A stretch of DNA of 64,000 nucleotides from Aquabacterium lacunae (lineage in GTDB: Bacteria; Pseudomonadota; Gammaproteobacteria; Burkholderiales; Burkholderiaceae_C). Position 1 is the stretch's first letter. Each line of letters opens with the position of its first letter. The position numbers and the translations under genes were made by a program. This document shows positions 1 through 9,096 of the stretch, piece by piece. The notes beneath the pieces are model-generated. The model did not search any database. It worked only from the letters and a program-made list of their open reading frames with translations, and was not told where the DNA came from. The stretch covers positions 744,001 through 808,000 of the forward strand of contig NZ_SIXI01000002.1 of assembly GCF_004310865.1 (NCBI RefSeq). Direction: 5' to 3'.

Positions 1-1334
1 ATGTTCTGGCCCACCTTGGGCTTGCCGGCATCTTCCAGCCAGGGGCGCAGTTTGCGCAGCACCTCGTCGAGCGGCAATTGCACGGGCGCATCAGGCCCCT
101 CATGGCGCAAGGGGATGTAGCAGGCCTCGCCCACCCGGTCGCTGAACGACAGGCCCACGATGCGGGCCTGCATGGGGTCCAGGCTGTCGGTCTCGGTGTC
201 GAAGGCGGTGAGTTCGGCCGCATTCAGGCGGGCCAGCCAGGCGTCGAACATCGGCCAGTCGAGCACCGTGTCGTAGCGGGTGTTCGACGGCGCGGGGGGC
301 GCCGCGTGGGCTGGCTCGTCCTGCACTTCGGGCTGCGCGAACAGGTCGTCCATGCCGCTGGCGGCGGCCTTGTCTGCGCGGCTGGCTTTGGAGGCTGCGG
401 CCTTGCCGCCGCCCAGCTGACGCTCCAGATCGGCCTTGGCGCTCTTGAATCCGAATCGGGTGTAGAAATCGAGCAGCGCGGGCAGGTCGGGCGCCCGCAA
501 GGCCAGGGCATCGAGCGAGGGCCATTGCGGCACATGGCCCGCCAGGTCACAGTCGAGCTTCACGGTGATCAAGCGACGCCCCTGGGGCAACCAGTCGAGC
601 GCCTTGCGCAGGTTCTCACCGGTGGCGCCCTTGAAGCTGGCAGCCGCGGCGATGATGGCGTCAAGCGAACCATGCTCGGCCAGCCACTTCACGGCCGTCT
701 TGGGGCCCACCTTTTCCACGCCGGGCACATTGTCCACCGCGTCACCGATGAGGGTCAGGTAGTCGATGATGCGCTCGGGCGGCACGCCAAACTTGGCCAG
801 CACCCCAGCCTCGTCAAGCACCTCGGGCGGCTTGGCCATGGTGTTGATCAGCGAGACATGCGGGTTCACCAGCTGGGCCAGGTCCTTGTCGCCGGTGGAC
901 ACCACCACGCGGTGCCCGGCATCGGCCGCCATGCGCGCCAGCGTGCCGATGGCGTCGTCGGCTTCGATGCCAGGCACTTCCAGCACGGGCCAGCCCAGCA
1001 GTTTCACCACTTCGTGGATGGGCTCGATCTGCGCACGCAAATCATCGGGCATGGGCGGGCGGTGGGCCTTGTACTCGGGGTACCACGCATCGCGGAAGGT
1101 GGGGCCCTTGGCGTCGAACACGCACACCGCGTGCTCGGCGTTGATGTGGTCACGGATCCACGCCATCATGTTGACCACCCCATGGATGGCCCCGGTCGGG
1201 ATGCCGCCCGGGCCCCGCAGATCGGGCATGGCATGGAAGGCCCGGTACAGGTAGCTGGAGCCGTCGACCAGCAGCATCACGGGGCGGTCGTTTTCGGGGG
1301 CTGCGGCAACTGCGGGGGTGGCGGTATCGGTCAT
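1..1334 (-). CDS. polA: DNA polymerase I, N-terminal part (runs off the window)
   Basis: The minus strand encodes the first 444 residues of DNA polymerase I, the repair and Okazaki-fragment processing polymerase. The ATG at 1334 starts MTDTATPAVAAAP, followed by the 5'-3' exonuclease (FEN) domain: LVDGSSYLYRAFHAMP near residue 20, FDAKGPTFRD near 75, STGDKDLAQLV near 145 and an IGDAVDNVPGV helix-hairpin region near 190. After an Ala/Lys-rich linker the 3'-5' exonuclease-like domain begins, and FDTETDSLDPM keeps the acidic DxE pair, so proofreading may be active. The polymerase domain lies beyond base 1. No stop is present because the frame is open at the window edge. A terminator-like hairpin separates it from the gene upstream. 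Confidence 0.96.
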   Translation of the reverse strand, partial: MTDTATPAVAAAPENDRPVMLLVDGSSYLYRAFHAMPDLRGPGGIPTGAIHGVVNMMAWIRDHINAEHAVCVFDAKGPTFRDAWYPEYKAHRPPMPDDLRAQIEPIHEVVKLLGWPVLEVPGIEADDAIGTLARMAADAGHRVVVSTGDKDLAQLVNPHVSLINTMAKPPEVLDEAGVLAKFGVPPERIIDYLTLIGDAVDNVPGVEKVGPKTAVKWLAEHGSLDAIIAAAASFKGATGENLRKALDWLPQGRRLITVKLDCDLAGHVPQWPSLDALALRAPDLPALLDFYTRFGFKSAKADLERQLGGGKAAASKASRADKAAASGMDDLFAQPEVQDEPAHAAPPAPSNTRYDTVLDWPMFDAWLARLNAAELTAFDTETDSLDPMQARIVGLSFSDRVGEACYIPLRHEGPDAPVQLPLDEVLRKLRPWLEDAGKPKVGQN

Positions 1335-1401
1335 GGCGTGATTGTCTCGCACCGATGGAACCTTGACTGGGGCTGCGCCGAGTGTTCCAGCGCAACAGAC
1401 A

Positions 1402-1426
1402 TGAAAAAGCCACCCTAAGGTGGCTT
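1402..1426 (-). terminator. Rho-independent terminator after the outer-membrane protein gene
   Basis: Perfect 8-base inverted repeat (AAGCCACC at 1407-1414, GGTGGCTT at 1419-1426) with a 4-base loop. Read on the minus strand the stem is followed by a run of five T. It sits 27 bases after the stop of the outer-membrane protein gene and before the polA start, as expected for an intrinsic terminator of that gene. Confidence 0.8.
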
Positions 1427-1452
1427 GGCGTTTGCTGGCGAATGCTCAGCCA

Positions 1453-2121
1453 TCAGTTTTCGATGCCCAGCCCCATCGAGAAGACCTGGATATTGCCCTC
1501 GGTTTTGGTGTGCAACAGGTCGAAGCTTGAATAGAACCGAACGTGGTCGTTGAACAGGTAGGACATGCCCAGTCCCACGTAAGGGGCGATCACGTTGTCC
1601 TTCTGAACGCCAGACGTGCCATTGGTGTAACCCAGCTTGTTTGTCGAATACACACGGGCAATACCAAACCGGATGTGCTGGTTCATGACCTGGAACAGTT
1701 CGTTGGTCCAGTCGATGCCGATCGCCATCGCGCGGGTGGCACTCTTGCGGTAATTCTCAGTGACAGGAGAGGCTGCGCCGGCTGTCGCCACTTCACTGCC
1801 ACCCAGGTAATAGAAGCTCACCTCGGTGGCCAGGCTCGGCGTCATGCGGTAGCCACCAAACACCTTGCCCCCAATCAGTGGGCGTGAGCACGAGAAATAC
1901 GAATTGCCCGATGGATCCTTGCAATCAAACCCCGTGTTCAGCAAACCGATGCTCGCGGCGGCATACAAGGTGCCGGGTCGCACATACTTGTCCAGATCAA
2001 AGCCGCTGTCTTCAGCAGCCATCGAGGGAGAGACCACAGCCATCGACATCAGCGCGGCCACTGCGGCCAACTGCAGGCGGTGCAGGCGACAAGATTGGGC
2101 GGGACGGGTTTTGCTTTTCAT
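1453..2121 (-). CDS. Outer-membrane beta-barrel protein (OmpA/OprF-like barrel)
   Basis: A 222-residue protein when read from the ATG at 2121 (MKSKTRPAQSC). This start is preferred over one 18 codons upstream because it opens a normal Sec signal peptide with a hydrophobic core (LAAVAALMSMAVVSPSMAA) and an AMA/AE-type cleavage site. The mature part alternates aromatic and polar residues in short strands (GGKVFGGYRM, TEVSFYYLGG, RFYSSFDLLHTK) typical of an 8-strand outer-membrane barrel, and it ends GLGIEN rather than with the common terminal Phe. Its two Cys residues lie close together (FDCKDPSGNSYFSC) and could form a loop disulfide. It stands alone, with its own terminator downstream. Exact family and function are not recognised. 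Confidence 0.7.
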   Translation of the reverse strand: MKSKTRPAQSCRLHRLQLAAVAALMSMAVVSPSMAAEDSGFDLDKYVRPGTLYAAASIGLLNTGFDCKDPSGNSYFSCSRPLIGGKVFGGYRMTPSLATEVSFYYLGGSEVATAGAASPVTENYRKSATRAMAIGIDWTNELFQVMNQHIRFGIARVYSTNKLGYTNGTSGVQKDNVIAPYVGLGMSYLFNDHVRFYSSFDLLHTKTEGNIQVFSMGLGIEN

Positions 2122-2247
2122 GGTGAGGGCTGAGGGTGTGTGAGGGCAGTCCGCCCATTCAGGGGCGACAACCAATGAAGTCTGCCACAGCCAAACCTAC
2201 AATCACGCTCTCGCTTGCCCGCCCCCCCTGAGGGTTTACGCTCAATC

Positions 2248-3204
2248 ATGGCCGTTTTCACCGAAGTCACCGTTGCCGAGGCCCAAGGCCTGCTGACCCG
2301 CCTCCAGCTGGGCACACTGCAGTCGCTCAAAGGCGCCACCTCGGGCATCGAGAACACCAACTATTTCGCCGACACCGACCAGGGCCGCTACGTGCTGACC
2401 CTGTTCGAGCGCCTGAGCTTCGAACAGCTGCCCTTCTACCTGCAGCTGATGCGCCACCTGGCCCTCAAGGGCATCCCGGTGCCCGCGCCGCAGCCTGATG
2501 CACAAGGTGAAATCCTGCACACGCTCAAGGGCAAGCCAGCGGCCGTGGTCACGCGCCTGGCCGGCCAAAACCAGCTGCAGCCCGGCGTGAACGAATGCAC
2601 CCAGGTGGGCGCCATGCTGGCGCGCATGCACCTGGCCGGGCAGGACTACCCGCTGCAGCAGCCCAACCTGCGCGGCCTGGCCTGGTGGACCGACACCGTG
2701 CCGGTGGTGCTGCCCTACCTGAACGAGGCCCAGGCCGAACTGATCCGCACCGAACTGGCCCACCAGCAGCAACTGGCCGCCACCACCGCTCACCAGAGCC
2801 TGCCTCGCGGCCCCGTGCACGCCGACCTGTTCCGCGACAACGTGATGTTCGACGGCCCCACGCTGGCGGGCTTTTTCGACTTCTACTTCGCGGGCTGCGA
2901 CACCTTCGTGTTCGACATTGCGGTGTGCCTGAACGACTGGTGCATCGACCTGGCCAAAGGCGCCCTGGACGCTGCCCGGGCCGACGCCTTCGTGCGTGCC
3001 TATGACCAGCAGCGCCGCCTGAGCGACACCGAAGTGGCAGCCCTGCCCGACGCCTTGCGTGCCGGCGCCTTGCGCTTCTGGACCTCGCGCCTGTGGGACT
3101 TTCACCTGCCCCGCGAGGCCAGCATGCTGCAGCCGCATGACCCGACCCACTTTGAACGCGTGCTGACCCTGCGTCGCACCCAACCCTGGGCCTGGCAGCG
3201 ATGA
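2248..3204 (+). CDS. thrB: Homoserine kinase (type II, ThrB of the kinase/phosphotransferase fold)
   Basis: A 318-residue protein that phosphorylates L-homoserine with ATP in threonine biosynthesis. The start at 2248 (MAVFTEVTVAEAQ) is chosen because the upstream in-frame start adds 11 residues with no family resemblance. The sequence shows the aminoglycoside-phosphotransferase-like fold used by betaproteobacterial ThrB: ATSGIENTNYFADT near residues 30-43, the catalytic loop HADLFRDN at 191-198 and the metal-binding FFDFYF near 209-214. Its stop overlaps the start of the membrane protein gene behind it (ATGA), so the two are translationally coupled. Confidence 0.92.
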   Translation: MAVFTEVTVAEAQGLLTRLQLGTLQSLKGATSGIENTNYFADTDQGRYVLTLFERLSFEQLPFYLQLMRHLALKGIPVPAPQPDAQGEILHTLKGKPAAVVTRLAGQNQLQPGVNECTQVGAMLARMHLAGQDYPLQQPNLRGLAWWTDTVPVVLPYLNEAQAELIRTELAHQQQLAATTAHQSLPRGPVHADLFRDNVMFDGPTLAGFFDFYFAGCDTFVFDIAVCLNDWCIDLAKGALDAARADAFVRAYDQQRRLSDTEVAALPDALRAGALRFWTSRLWDFHLPREASMLQPHDPTHFERVLTLRRTQPWAWQR

Positions 3205-4037
3205 AACTGATCGTCGTTCCCGCCAGCCGCGGCTATCAATGGGCCCGCCAGGGCCTGCAGATGTGCATCAACCAGCCCCTGGGTTTCGTGAGCCTGTTCG
3301 GGCTGGTGGCCACCCTGGTGATGCTGTTGATGGCGTTGCAGATCCTGGGCCTGATCGCCGTGGTCGTGGCCATGCCGGCCCTGTGGATGAGCTTCATGCT
3401 GGCCGTGCGCCGTGTGATGGCCAACGAGAAGATTTCACCTGCGGTGCTGATCGAGCCCTGGCGTGCGCCTGAAGACCGCATCCGCTGGCTGCAGCTGGGC
3501 GGTCTGTATGCCGCAGGCACCTTGCTCGTGGTGGTGCTTTCAAGCTTCGTGGGGCCCGACGCCGAAGACATGGCCAAGGTGCTCGAAGCCAGCAACGAAA
3601 ACGCCGACCTGCTGTCCGACACGGTCATGCTGGAAAGCATGGCATGGCGCGCCTTGCTCGCCCTGCCCCTGAGCCTGGCGTTCTGGCACACCCCCGCGCT
3701 GATGTTCTGGGGCCGCATCCCGCCGGTCAAGGCGCTGTTCTTCAGCGCGGTGGCCAGCTGGCGCAACCTGGGCGCCTTCATGGTGTACGGGGCGGTTTGG
3801 ATGGGCGTGCTGGTGGCCATGGGGCTGCTGGTGCGTGCCATTGACACCCTGATCCCGGTGCCCTTTGTGGCCCAGGTGATCACCGTGTTCGCAGGCATGT
3901 GGGTGGCCTCGGCCTTCTATGCCTCGCTGTACTTCACCGTGGTGGACTGCTTCGAGCCCAGGCAGGAAGGGCTTGAGGGCCCCGGTCACCCGCCTGCAGA
4001 CGGTCCTGAAGACCGCGACGACAACCGCTCAGTCTGA
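3201..4037 (+). CDS. BPSS1780-family integral membrane protein
   Basis: A 278-residue membrane protein of unknown function. Several hydrophobic segments are visible (about residues 30-68, 98-112, 150-170, 183-212 and 218-245), with a charged hydrophilic C-terminal tail rich in Glu, Asp and Pro. The opening residues (VPASRGYQWARQGL) are typical of the BPSS1780 family, which in Burkholderiales commonly sits next to thrB, as it does here with a 4-base overlap. The 3' end overlaps the convergent oxyR gene by 9 bases. No enzymatic motif is seen. Confidence 0.8.
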   Translation: MKLIVVPASRGYQWARQGLQMCINQPLGFVSLFGLVATLVMLLMALQILGLIAVVVAMPALWMSFMLAVRRVMANEKISPAVLIEPWRAPEDRIRWLQLGGLYAAGTLLVVVLSSFVGPDAEDMAKVLEASNENADLLSDTVMLESMAWRALLALPLSLAFWHTPALMFWGRIPPVKALFFSAVASWRNLGAFMVYGAVWMGVLVAMGLLVRAIDTLIPVPFVAQVITVFAGMWVASAFYASLYFTVVDCFEPRQEGLEGPGHPPADGPEDRDDNRSV

Positions 4038-4952
4038 CAGCCGGGTCACGCCCTGCAAGGGGCAGGCGTATATCGCGTTGCGCAAGGCCGCGATGGCCTC
4101 GTAACGCGTGAAGCTGCGCCGCCAGGCCAGCACCACCCGGCGCGTGGGGGGCAAGCCCTTGAACGGCCGGTACACCACATGGCTTTGCGGCTCGCGGGGC
4201 ACGCTCAGCATGGGCACCACCGTGACGCCCATGCCGGCCGCCACCATGTGCTTGATGGTCTCCAGTGAAGATCCCTCGAAGCTCTTGCGAATGCCCTCGG
4301 CATTGCTGGAAAATCGTGCGAACTCGGGGCACACCTCGAGCACGTGGTCACGGAAGCAATGGCCCGAGCCCAGCAGCAGCATGGTCTCCTGCTTGAGTTC
4401 TTCGGCGTCGATGGCCTCGTGCGCGGCCAGCGGGTGGGTCTTGGGCAAGGCCACCATGAAGGGCTCTTCGTACAGAGGCGCCATGGCCAGGCCCGTGTCC
4501 GGGAAGGGCTCGGCCAGGATGGCGCAGTCGATCTCGCCCGTGCGCAGCATGTCCAGCAGCTTGACCGTGAAGTTCTCCTGCAGCATCAGTGGCATCTGCG
4601 GCGTGCGCTCGATGCTCTGGCGCACCAGGTCGGGCAGCAGGTAGGGGCCGATGGTGTAGATCACGCCCAGACGCAAAGCGCCAGCCAGCGGGTCCTTACC
4701 GCGCTTGGCGATCTCCTTGATGGCGGCGGCCTGCTCCAGCACGGCCTGGGCCTGGCGCACGATCTCGTCGCCCAGCGGCGTGACGCTGACCTCGGCGTTG
4801 CCGCGCTCGAAGATCTTCACGTCCAGCTCTTCTTCGAGCTTCTTGACGGCCACGGACAACGTGGGCTGGGCCACAAAGCAGGCCTCGGCGGCACGGCCGA
4901 AATGGCGCTCGCGGGCCACGGCGACGATGTAGCGAAGTTCGGTCAGGGTCAT
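4029..4952 (-). CDS. oxyR: Hydrogen-peroxide sensing LysR-type regulator OxyR
   Basis: A 307-residue LysR-family transcription factor. The N-terminal winged helix-turn-helix spans about residues 1-60 (RHFGRAAEACFVAQPTLSVAV) and the effector domain about 90-300. The redox pair that senses peroxide is present at the canonical positions: Cys199 in GSGHCFRDH and Cys208 in EVCPE, matching C199 and C208 of the E. coli protein. This identifies it as OxyR rather than a generic LysR regulator. It lies 43 bases downstream of recG on the same strand, the recG-oxyR order known from Burkholderia and relatives, so it may be co-transcribed with recG and also have its own promoter. Confidence 0.95.
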   Translation of the reverse strand: MTLTELRYIVAVARERHFGRAAEACFVAQPTLSVAVKKLEEELDVKIFERGNAEVSVTPLGDEIVRQAQAVLEQAAAIKEIAKRGKDPLAGALRLGVIYTIGPYLLPDLVRQSIERTPQMPLMLQENFTVKLLDMLRTGEIDCAILAEPFPDTGLAMAPLYEEPFMVALPKTHPLAAHEAIDAEELKQETMLLLGSGHCFRDHVLEVCPEFARFSSNAEGIRKSFEGSSLETIKHMVAAGMGVTVVPMLSVPREPQSHVVYRPFKGLPPTRRVVLAWRRSFTRYEAIAALRNAIYACPLQGVTRLSD

Positions 4953-4995
4953 GCCGGCATCTTAGGGGAAAGCGCAGGGGCCCCTGGTCAAGTGG

Positions 4996-7122
4996 TCAAG
5001 CCTTGAGGAACTCTTCCTTGCCGCCCAGCCACCGCGCGATGTGCTGGCGCGCGGCCTCGGGGTGGTCGCGCAACAGGGTTTCGGCGGCCTCGCGGGCGCG
5101 ATCCAGCAGGTCCTGGTCGGCCATCAGGTCGGCAAAGCGCAGCAGGGCGGCGCCCGATTGCCGCGCCCCCATGAACTCGCCCGGGCCTCTGATGTCGAGA
5201 TCGCGCCGCGCGATCTCGAAGCCATCCGTGGTTTCGGCCATGGCTTTGAGGCGCTGCTTTCCCTGGTCAGACAAGGGCGCGCTGAACAGCAGCACACACA
5301 CGCTGGCCACCGAGCCACGGCCCACGCGGCCACGCAGCTGGTGCAGCTGGCTCAGGCCGAAACGCTCGGCGTGTTCGATGACCATGAGGCTGGCGTTGGG
5401 CACGTCCACCCCCACTTCGATCACGGTGGTGGCCACCAGCACCGACAACTCACCGGCGGAAAACTTCGCCATCACCTCGGCCTTTTCGGCCGCGGGCAAG
5501 CGCCCGTGCAGCAGGCCCACCCCGTGGCCCGCCAGGGCCTCGCTGAGCTCCTGATGGGTCTGCGTGACGTTGGACAGGTCGAGCGGCGCACGGCGCTGAG
5601 AAGCGCGCCCGGCCTGCTCGTCGGCGGCCTGGTCGGAGGCTTCGGTCTCGTCGATCAGGGGGCACACCCAGTACACCTGGCTGCCCTTGGCCACTTCGTC
5701 GCGGATGCGTTCGATCACCTCGGGGCGGCGGGCATCGCCGAACACCCGCGTCACGATGGGGGTTCGGCCAGGAGGTAGCTCATCGATCGTCGACACGTCA
5801 AGGTCGGCCAGGTAGGTCATGGCCAGGGTGCGCGGGATGGGCGTGGCGCTCATCATGAGCAGGTGGGGCTCGAGGTCTTGCGCTTCGAGCTTGCGGCGCA
5901 GCTCCAGCCGCTGGGCCACGCCGAAGCGGTGCTGCTCGTCGATCAGGGCCAGGCCCAGGCGTTGGAAGGCCACCTGCTCCTGGATCACGGCATGGGTACC
6001 CACCACCAGGTGCGCCTCGCCCGACGCCACCGCAGCCAGCTGGGCCTGTTTGACCTTGCTGCGCAGACTGCCGGTCAGCCAGGCCACCTTCACGCCCAGC
6101 GGCTCCAGCCAGCCCACCAGCTTGCGGAAGTGCTGCTCGGCCAGGATCTCGGTGGGCGCCATCAGAGCGCATTGCCAGCCCGCCTCCATGGCGATGGCCG
6201 CCGCCAGGGCAGCCACCACGGTCTTGCCCGAACCCACATCGCCCTGCAGCAGGCGGTGCATGGGCATGGGCCGGTTCAGGTCTTGGGCGATCTCTTCGAC
6301 CACTCGACGCTGCGCACCGGTCAGCGCAAAGGGCAGCACGGCCAGCAGGCGCTCCTGCAGACCGCCCGGCCGGGTGGGCAGCACGGGGGCCTTGAGGTGG
6401 GCGCGCTCACCACGGGCCTGCAGTTGCGAGGTCTGCTGGGCCAGCAGCTCTTCGAATTTCAGGCGCTGCCAGGCCGGATGGTGGGGCGCTTCCAGCGCTT
6501 CGGCCGACATGCTGGCCGGCGGGTGGTGCAGCGCATGCAGGGCCTCGCGCAGGGTGGGCCAGCCACGGGGCACCATGCCGGGCGGCAGCACCTCGTGCAG
6601 GGGAGCGCGCTGCAGGGCCGAGGCCACGGCCTTGCGCAGGTAGCTTTGCGGCAGGCCTGCGGTGGTGGGGTACACCGGCGTGAGCGAGGCCGCCAGGGGC
6701 GTGCCCTCCTGCACCACCTTCACCGTGGGGTGCACCATCTCGCGCCCGAAAAAGCCGTGGCGCACTTCGCCGCGCACCCGCAGGCGCACCCCCTTTGTCC
6801 AGGCCTTTTGCTGAGAGCCATAGAAGTTCAGAAAACGCAGCAGCACCTCGCCGCTGCCATCGTCCAGGCGCACCAGCAACTGGCGGCGCTGGCGCTGGTC
6901 CACCCGGTTGTCGACCACCTCGCCTTCCACCTGGGCGGTCTGGCCATCACGCAGGGTGCTGATGGGCACCAGGCGGGTCTCATCTTCGTAGCGCAGGGGC
7001 AGGTGCAGGGCCAGGTCGATGTCACGCTGCAGGCCCATGCGCAGCATGGCCTTGGCAGGCGCGGACAAGGCCTTACCAGGCCTGTCTGTTGAACCTTGCT
7101 GGCTGAAAGACGGGGCAGTCAC
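4996..7122 (-). CDS. recG: ATP-dependent DNA helicase RecG
   Basis: A 708-residue helicase that remodels stalled replication forks and branched recombination intermediates. It has an N-terminal wedge/OB domain (HLPLRYEDETRLVPI, GEVLLRFLNFYGSQQ), then the helicase motor with Walker A LLQGDVGSGKT, the DEQHRFG motif II, SATPIPRTLAM motif III and the QLHQLRGRVGRG motif VI. The reading frame stays open to 7266, but that extension would run into the divergent gene at 7218 and has no family similarity. I therefore prefer the GTG at 7122 (encoding VTAPSFSQQ); no strong ribosome-binding site decides this. oxyR follows on the same strand. Confidence 0.93.
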   Translation of the reverse strand: MTAPSFSQQGSTDRPGKALSAPAKAMLRMGLQRDIDLALHLPLRYEDETRLVPISTLRDGQTAQVEGEVVDNRVDQRQRRQLLVRLDDGSGEVLLRFLNFYGSQQKAWTKGVRLRVRGEVRHGFFGREMVHPTVKVVQEGTPLAASLTPVYPTTAGLPQSYLRKAVASALQRAPLHEVLPPGMVPRGWPTLREALHALHHPPASMSAEALEAPHHPAWQRLKFEELLAQQTSQLQARGERAHLKAPVLPTRPGGLQERLLAVLPFALTGAQRRVVEEIAQDLNRPMPMHRLLQGDVGSGKTVVAALAAAIAMEAGWQCALMAPTEILAEQHFRKLVGWLEPLGVKVAWLTGSLRSKVKQAQLAAVASGEAHLVVGTHAVIQEQVAFQRLGLALIDEQHRFGVAQRLELRRKLEAQDLEPHLLMMSATPIPRTLAMTYLADLDVSTIDELPPGRTPIVTRVFGDARRPEVIERIRDEVAKGSQVYWVCPLIDETEASDQAADEQAGRASQRRAPLDLSNVTQTHQELSEALAGHGVGLLHGRLPAAEKAEVMAKFSAGELSVLVATTVIEVGVDVPNASLMVIEHAERFGLSQLHQLRGRVGRGSVASVCVLLFSAPLSDQGKQRLKAMAETTDGFEIARRDLDIRGPGEFMGARQSGAALLRFADLMADQDLLDRAREAAETLLRDHPEAARQHIARWLGGKEEFLKA

Positions 7123-7217
7123 GTGCTGATCCAGAACACAAACCGCAAGGATACCCACAAGACGCCCCCCCACTCGGGAGGACCCGCCCAGACCCAGAAC
7201 AGCGAAACAATGGCGCC

Positions 7218-8762
7218 ATGAATCACATCGTCGCAGCGATCGTCTCCATGGCCGCCGGTGCCACACTCCCGCTGGCTTTTGCCCCAGTCAATTGGTGGTG
7301 GCTGGCGCTGGGGTGTCCAGCCGCTTGGATCTGGGTGTTGTCACGTGCCCGCACAGCGGGTGCCGTTGCGGTGTGCGCACTGTTCTTCCACGCCGCAACA
7401 CAGGTGGCCGGACATCACTGGGCCTATGCTGCGCTGCTGGTCGACAGAGGCGGCTCGACCCTTGAAGCCATCGCCATCGTGTGTGCCGTGGTGGGCTATG
7501 CATCCATGGCGAGCAGCCTGCCCGTCGTTCTTTGGGGATGGTTAGCCAGCCGTCAAAAATGGGCCATCCGTTCGGCTTTCACGAGCATGCTGCCGTTGGC
7601 CTTGCTGCTTGGAGAGCTGCTTCGAAGCCAGAGCTTGGCGGGGTTTTCATCCATGACGCCCGGTTACGCCACCATCGACACCCCTTTCGCACCCTTGCTC
7701 CCCCTGGGTTCGGTGTGGCTTGCCAGCTGGCAGATCTATCTGCTGGCCACCATCCCAGCATTGACATGGCACACCTTGAAGTCAGAGAGCCCTGTTCTGC
7801 CATGGATCGCCTTCACCGCCGTGACGCTGCTTTCATGCGGTGCCGCCGTGCGAGTAGGCGGCATGCAATGGGTAAAGCCACACGCCATGCCCTTGAGTGT
7901 CTCGGTGGTCCAAACTCACATTGATCCCAGAGAAAAGTTCCAGCCGCACTCACTCGAAGAAACAGTCCAGCAACTGGTGTTGTTGCTCAAGCAGTCACAA
8001 GGCGAAGTCGTCGTGACACCTGAAACCGCTTTGCCCGCCCCCCTGGCGGAACTGCCCTACGCCGCCCAGTCCTCACTTGTCGAAGCGTTGCCCACACCAC
8101 AAGCCAGACTGCTGCTGGGCGCCCCGATCTTCGTGGACACCGCTCTTCACAATGCGATCGTGGAACTCGATGCCCAAGGGCTCACAGGGCAGGCTTATGC
8201 CAAGGAACACCTGATGCCCTTTGGCGAGTTCACCCCGGCTCTGGCATCTCGCAACATGGCCGCGCTGAACGTTCCGCTCAATGACCTGGCGCCTGGAAAA
8301 GCGAATCAATCCTCACTGAAGCTTCCTGGAAACATCGAGGCACATGGCCTCATCTGTCATGAAGACCTGCTGCCCAGCGCGGCAAGACAAAGGGCACTGC
8401 AAAGCCAATTGCTGATCAATCCAACCAACCTGGCTTGGTTCGCACCACTGGCCAGTGCACAACGCCTTCAGATCGCCCGGGTCAGGGCTGCTGAAACAGG
8501 CCGCCCGATCATCCGAGCCGCCAACAGAGAAGGCAGCGCATTGATCGACTCGAGTGGGGGTGTTCGCCAAAAAGTGCTTCCAGGCGCCACGGTGTTGACC
8601 GCCTCGGTCCAGCCAACTCATGGCCTGACACCGTGGTTGCAGATGGGGTTGCCGGGGACCCTGGCATGGGTACTTGGCGCGCAAGCTCTCGCGTCAGTCA
8701 GTTTCATTTCGAAACATAGACCCCGCCAAAGTGGGGATGCCAAACAGATAGGTGATCCTTAA
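7218..8762 (+). CDS. Apolipoprotein N-acyltransferase-like protein (Lnt paralogue beside the Tad locus)
   Basis: A 514-residue protein with an N-terminal multi-helix membrane region (about residues 1-215) and a C-terminal carbon-nitrogen hydrolase domain, as in Lnt, which adds the third acyl chain to lipoproteins. The catalytic triad is visible: Glu269 (VVTPETALP), Lys329 (AYAKEHLMPFGEF) and Cys380 (LICHEDLL). The Tyr that normally follows the Cys (ICYED) is His here. It starts divergently from recG and ends 36 bases before the Flp-like pilin gene, so it may head the Tad operon. Lnt genes usually sit next to corC/ybeX, so this is probably a second, specialised copy; that genomic point is inference. 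Confidence 0.8.
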   Translation: MNHIVAAIVSMAAGATLPLAFAPVNWWWLALGCPAAWIWVLSRARTAGAVAVCALFFHAATQVAGHHWAYAALLVDRGGSTLEAIAIVCAVVGYASMASSLPVVLWGWLASRQKWAIRSAFTSMLPLALLLGELLRSQSLAGFSSMTPGYATIDTPFAPLLPLGSVWLASWQIYLLATIPALTWHTLKSESPVLPWIAFTAVTLLSCGAAVRVGGMQWVKPHAMPLSVSVVQTHIDPREKFQPHSLEETVQQLVLLLKQSQGEVVVTPETALPAPLAELPYAAQSSLVEALPTPQARLLLGAPIFVDTALHNAIVELDAQGLTGQAYAKEHLMPFGEFTPALASRNMAALNVPLNDLAPGKANQSSLKLPGNIEAHGLICHEDLLPSAARQRALQSQLLINPTNLAWFAPLASAQRLQIARVRAAETGRPIIRAANREGSALIDSSGGVRQKVLPGATVLTASVQPTHGLTPWLQMGLPGTLAWVLGAQALASVSFISKHRPRQSGDAKQIGDP

Positions 8763-8798
8763 ACTCCGGCCACTTAAATCTTTTCACAGGGGTCCACC

Positions 8799-9068
8799 AT
8801 GAAAGCCAATCTGAACAAGCGCTCGCAACGCGGCCAGGGCATGACGGAATACATCGTCATCGTCGCGCTGATTGCCGTGGCGGCCATCGCAACCTACCAA
8901 TTCTTTGGTCAAACCGTTCGCAGCCAAACTGCGGGCATTGCACGCGAACTGTCGGGACAAGATGCGACGCAGGCCATCAACGAAGGCCGTGCTCGCGCCA
9001 ACGATGCGCAAACACAGGGCACAACCCGCAAAGGTCTCGGCGCCTACGACAACGACAACTCTCGTTGA
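8799..9068 (+). CDS. Flp/TadE-like prepilin (candidate major pilin)
   Basis: An 89-residue protein with a type IV prepilin N-terminus: basic leader MKANLNKRSQRG, predicted prepilin-peptidase cleavage G12|Q13, Glu at +5 (E17) followed by Tyr, and a 20-residue hydrophobic helix (IVIVALIAVAAIATYQFF). The GMTEY core resembles Flp pilins (GATAIEY), while the hydrophilic C-terminal tail (about 45 residues, Gln/Asn/Asp-rich) is longer than usual. A good ribosome-binding site (AGGGG, about 8 bases upstream) precedes the ATG. As the shortest and first of the pilin-like genes in the locus it is the best candidate for the main fibre subunit. Confidence 0.8.
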   Translation: MKANLNKRSQRGQGMTEYIVIVALIAVAAIATYQFFGQTVRSQTAGIARELSGQDATQAINEGRARANDAQTQGTTRKGLGAYDNDNSR

Positions 9069-9096
9069 AGCCTGCCTCGGCAGCCACTGCTGAAGC

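Noticed and set aside
78-1418. 446-codon plus-strand frame opposite polA
   Set aside because: The minus strand encodes unmistakable DNA polymerase I; the plus frame has no domain.
7123-7266. N-terminal extension of recG to an ATG at 7266
   Set aside because: It would overlap the divergent gene at 7218 and encodes Arg/Trp/Cys-rich sequence unlike RecG.
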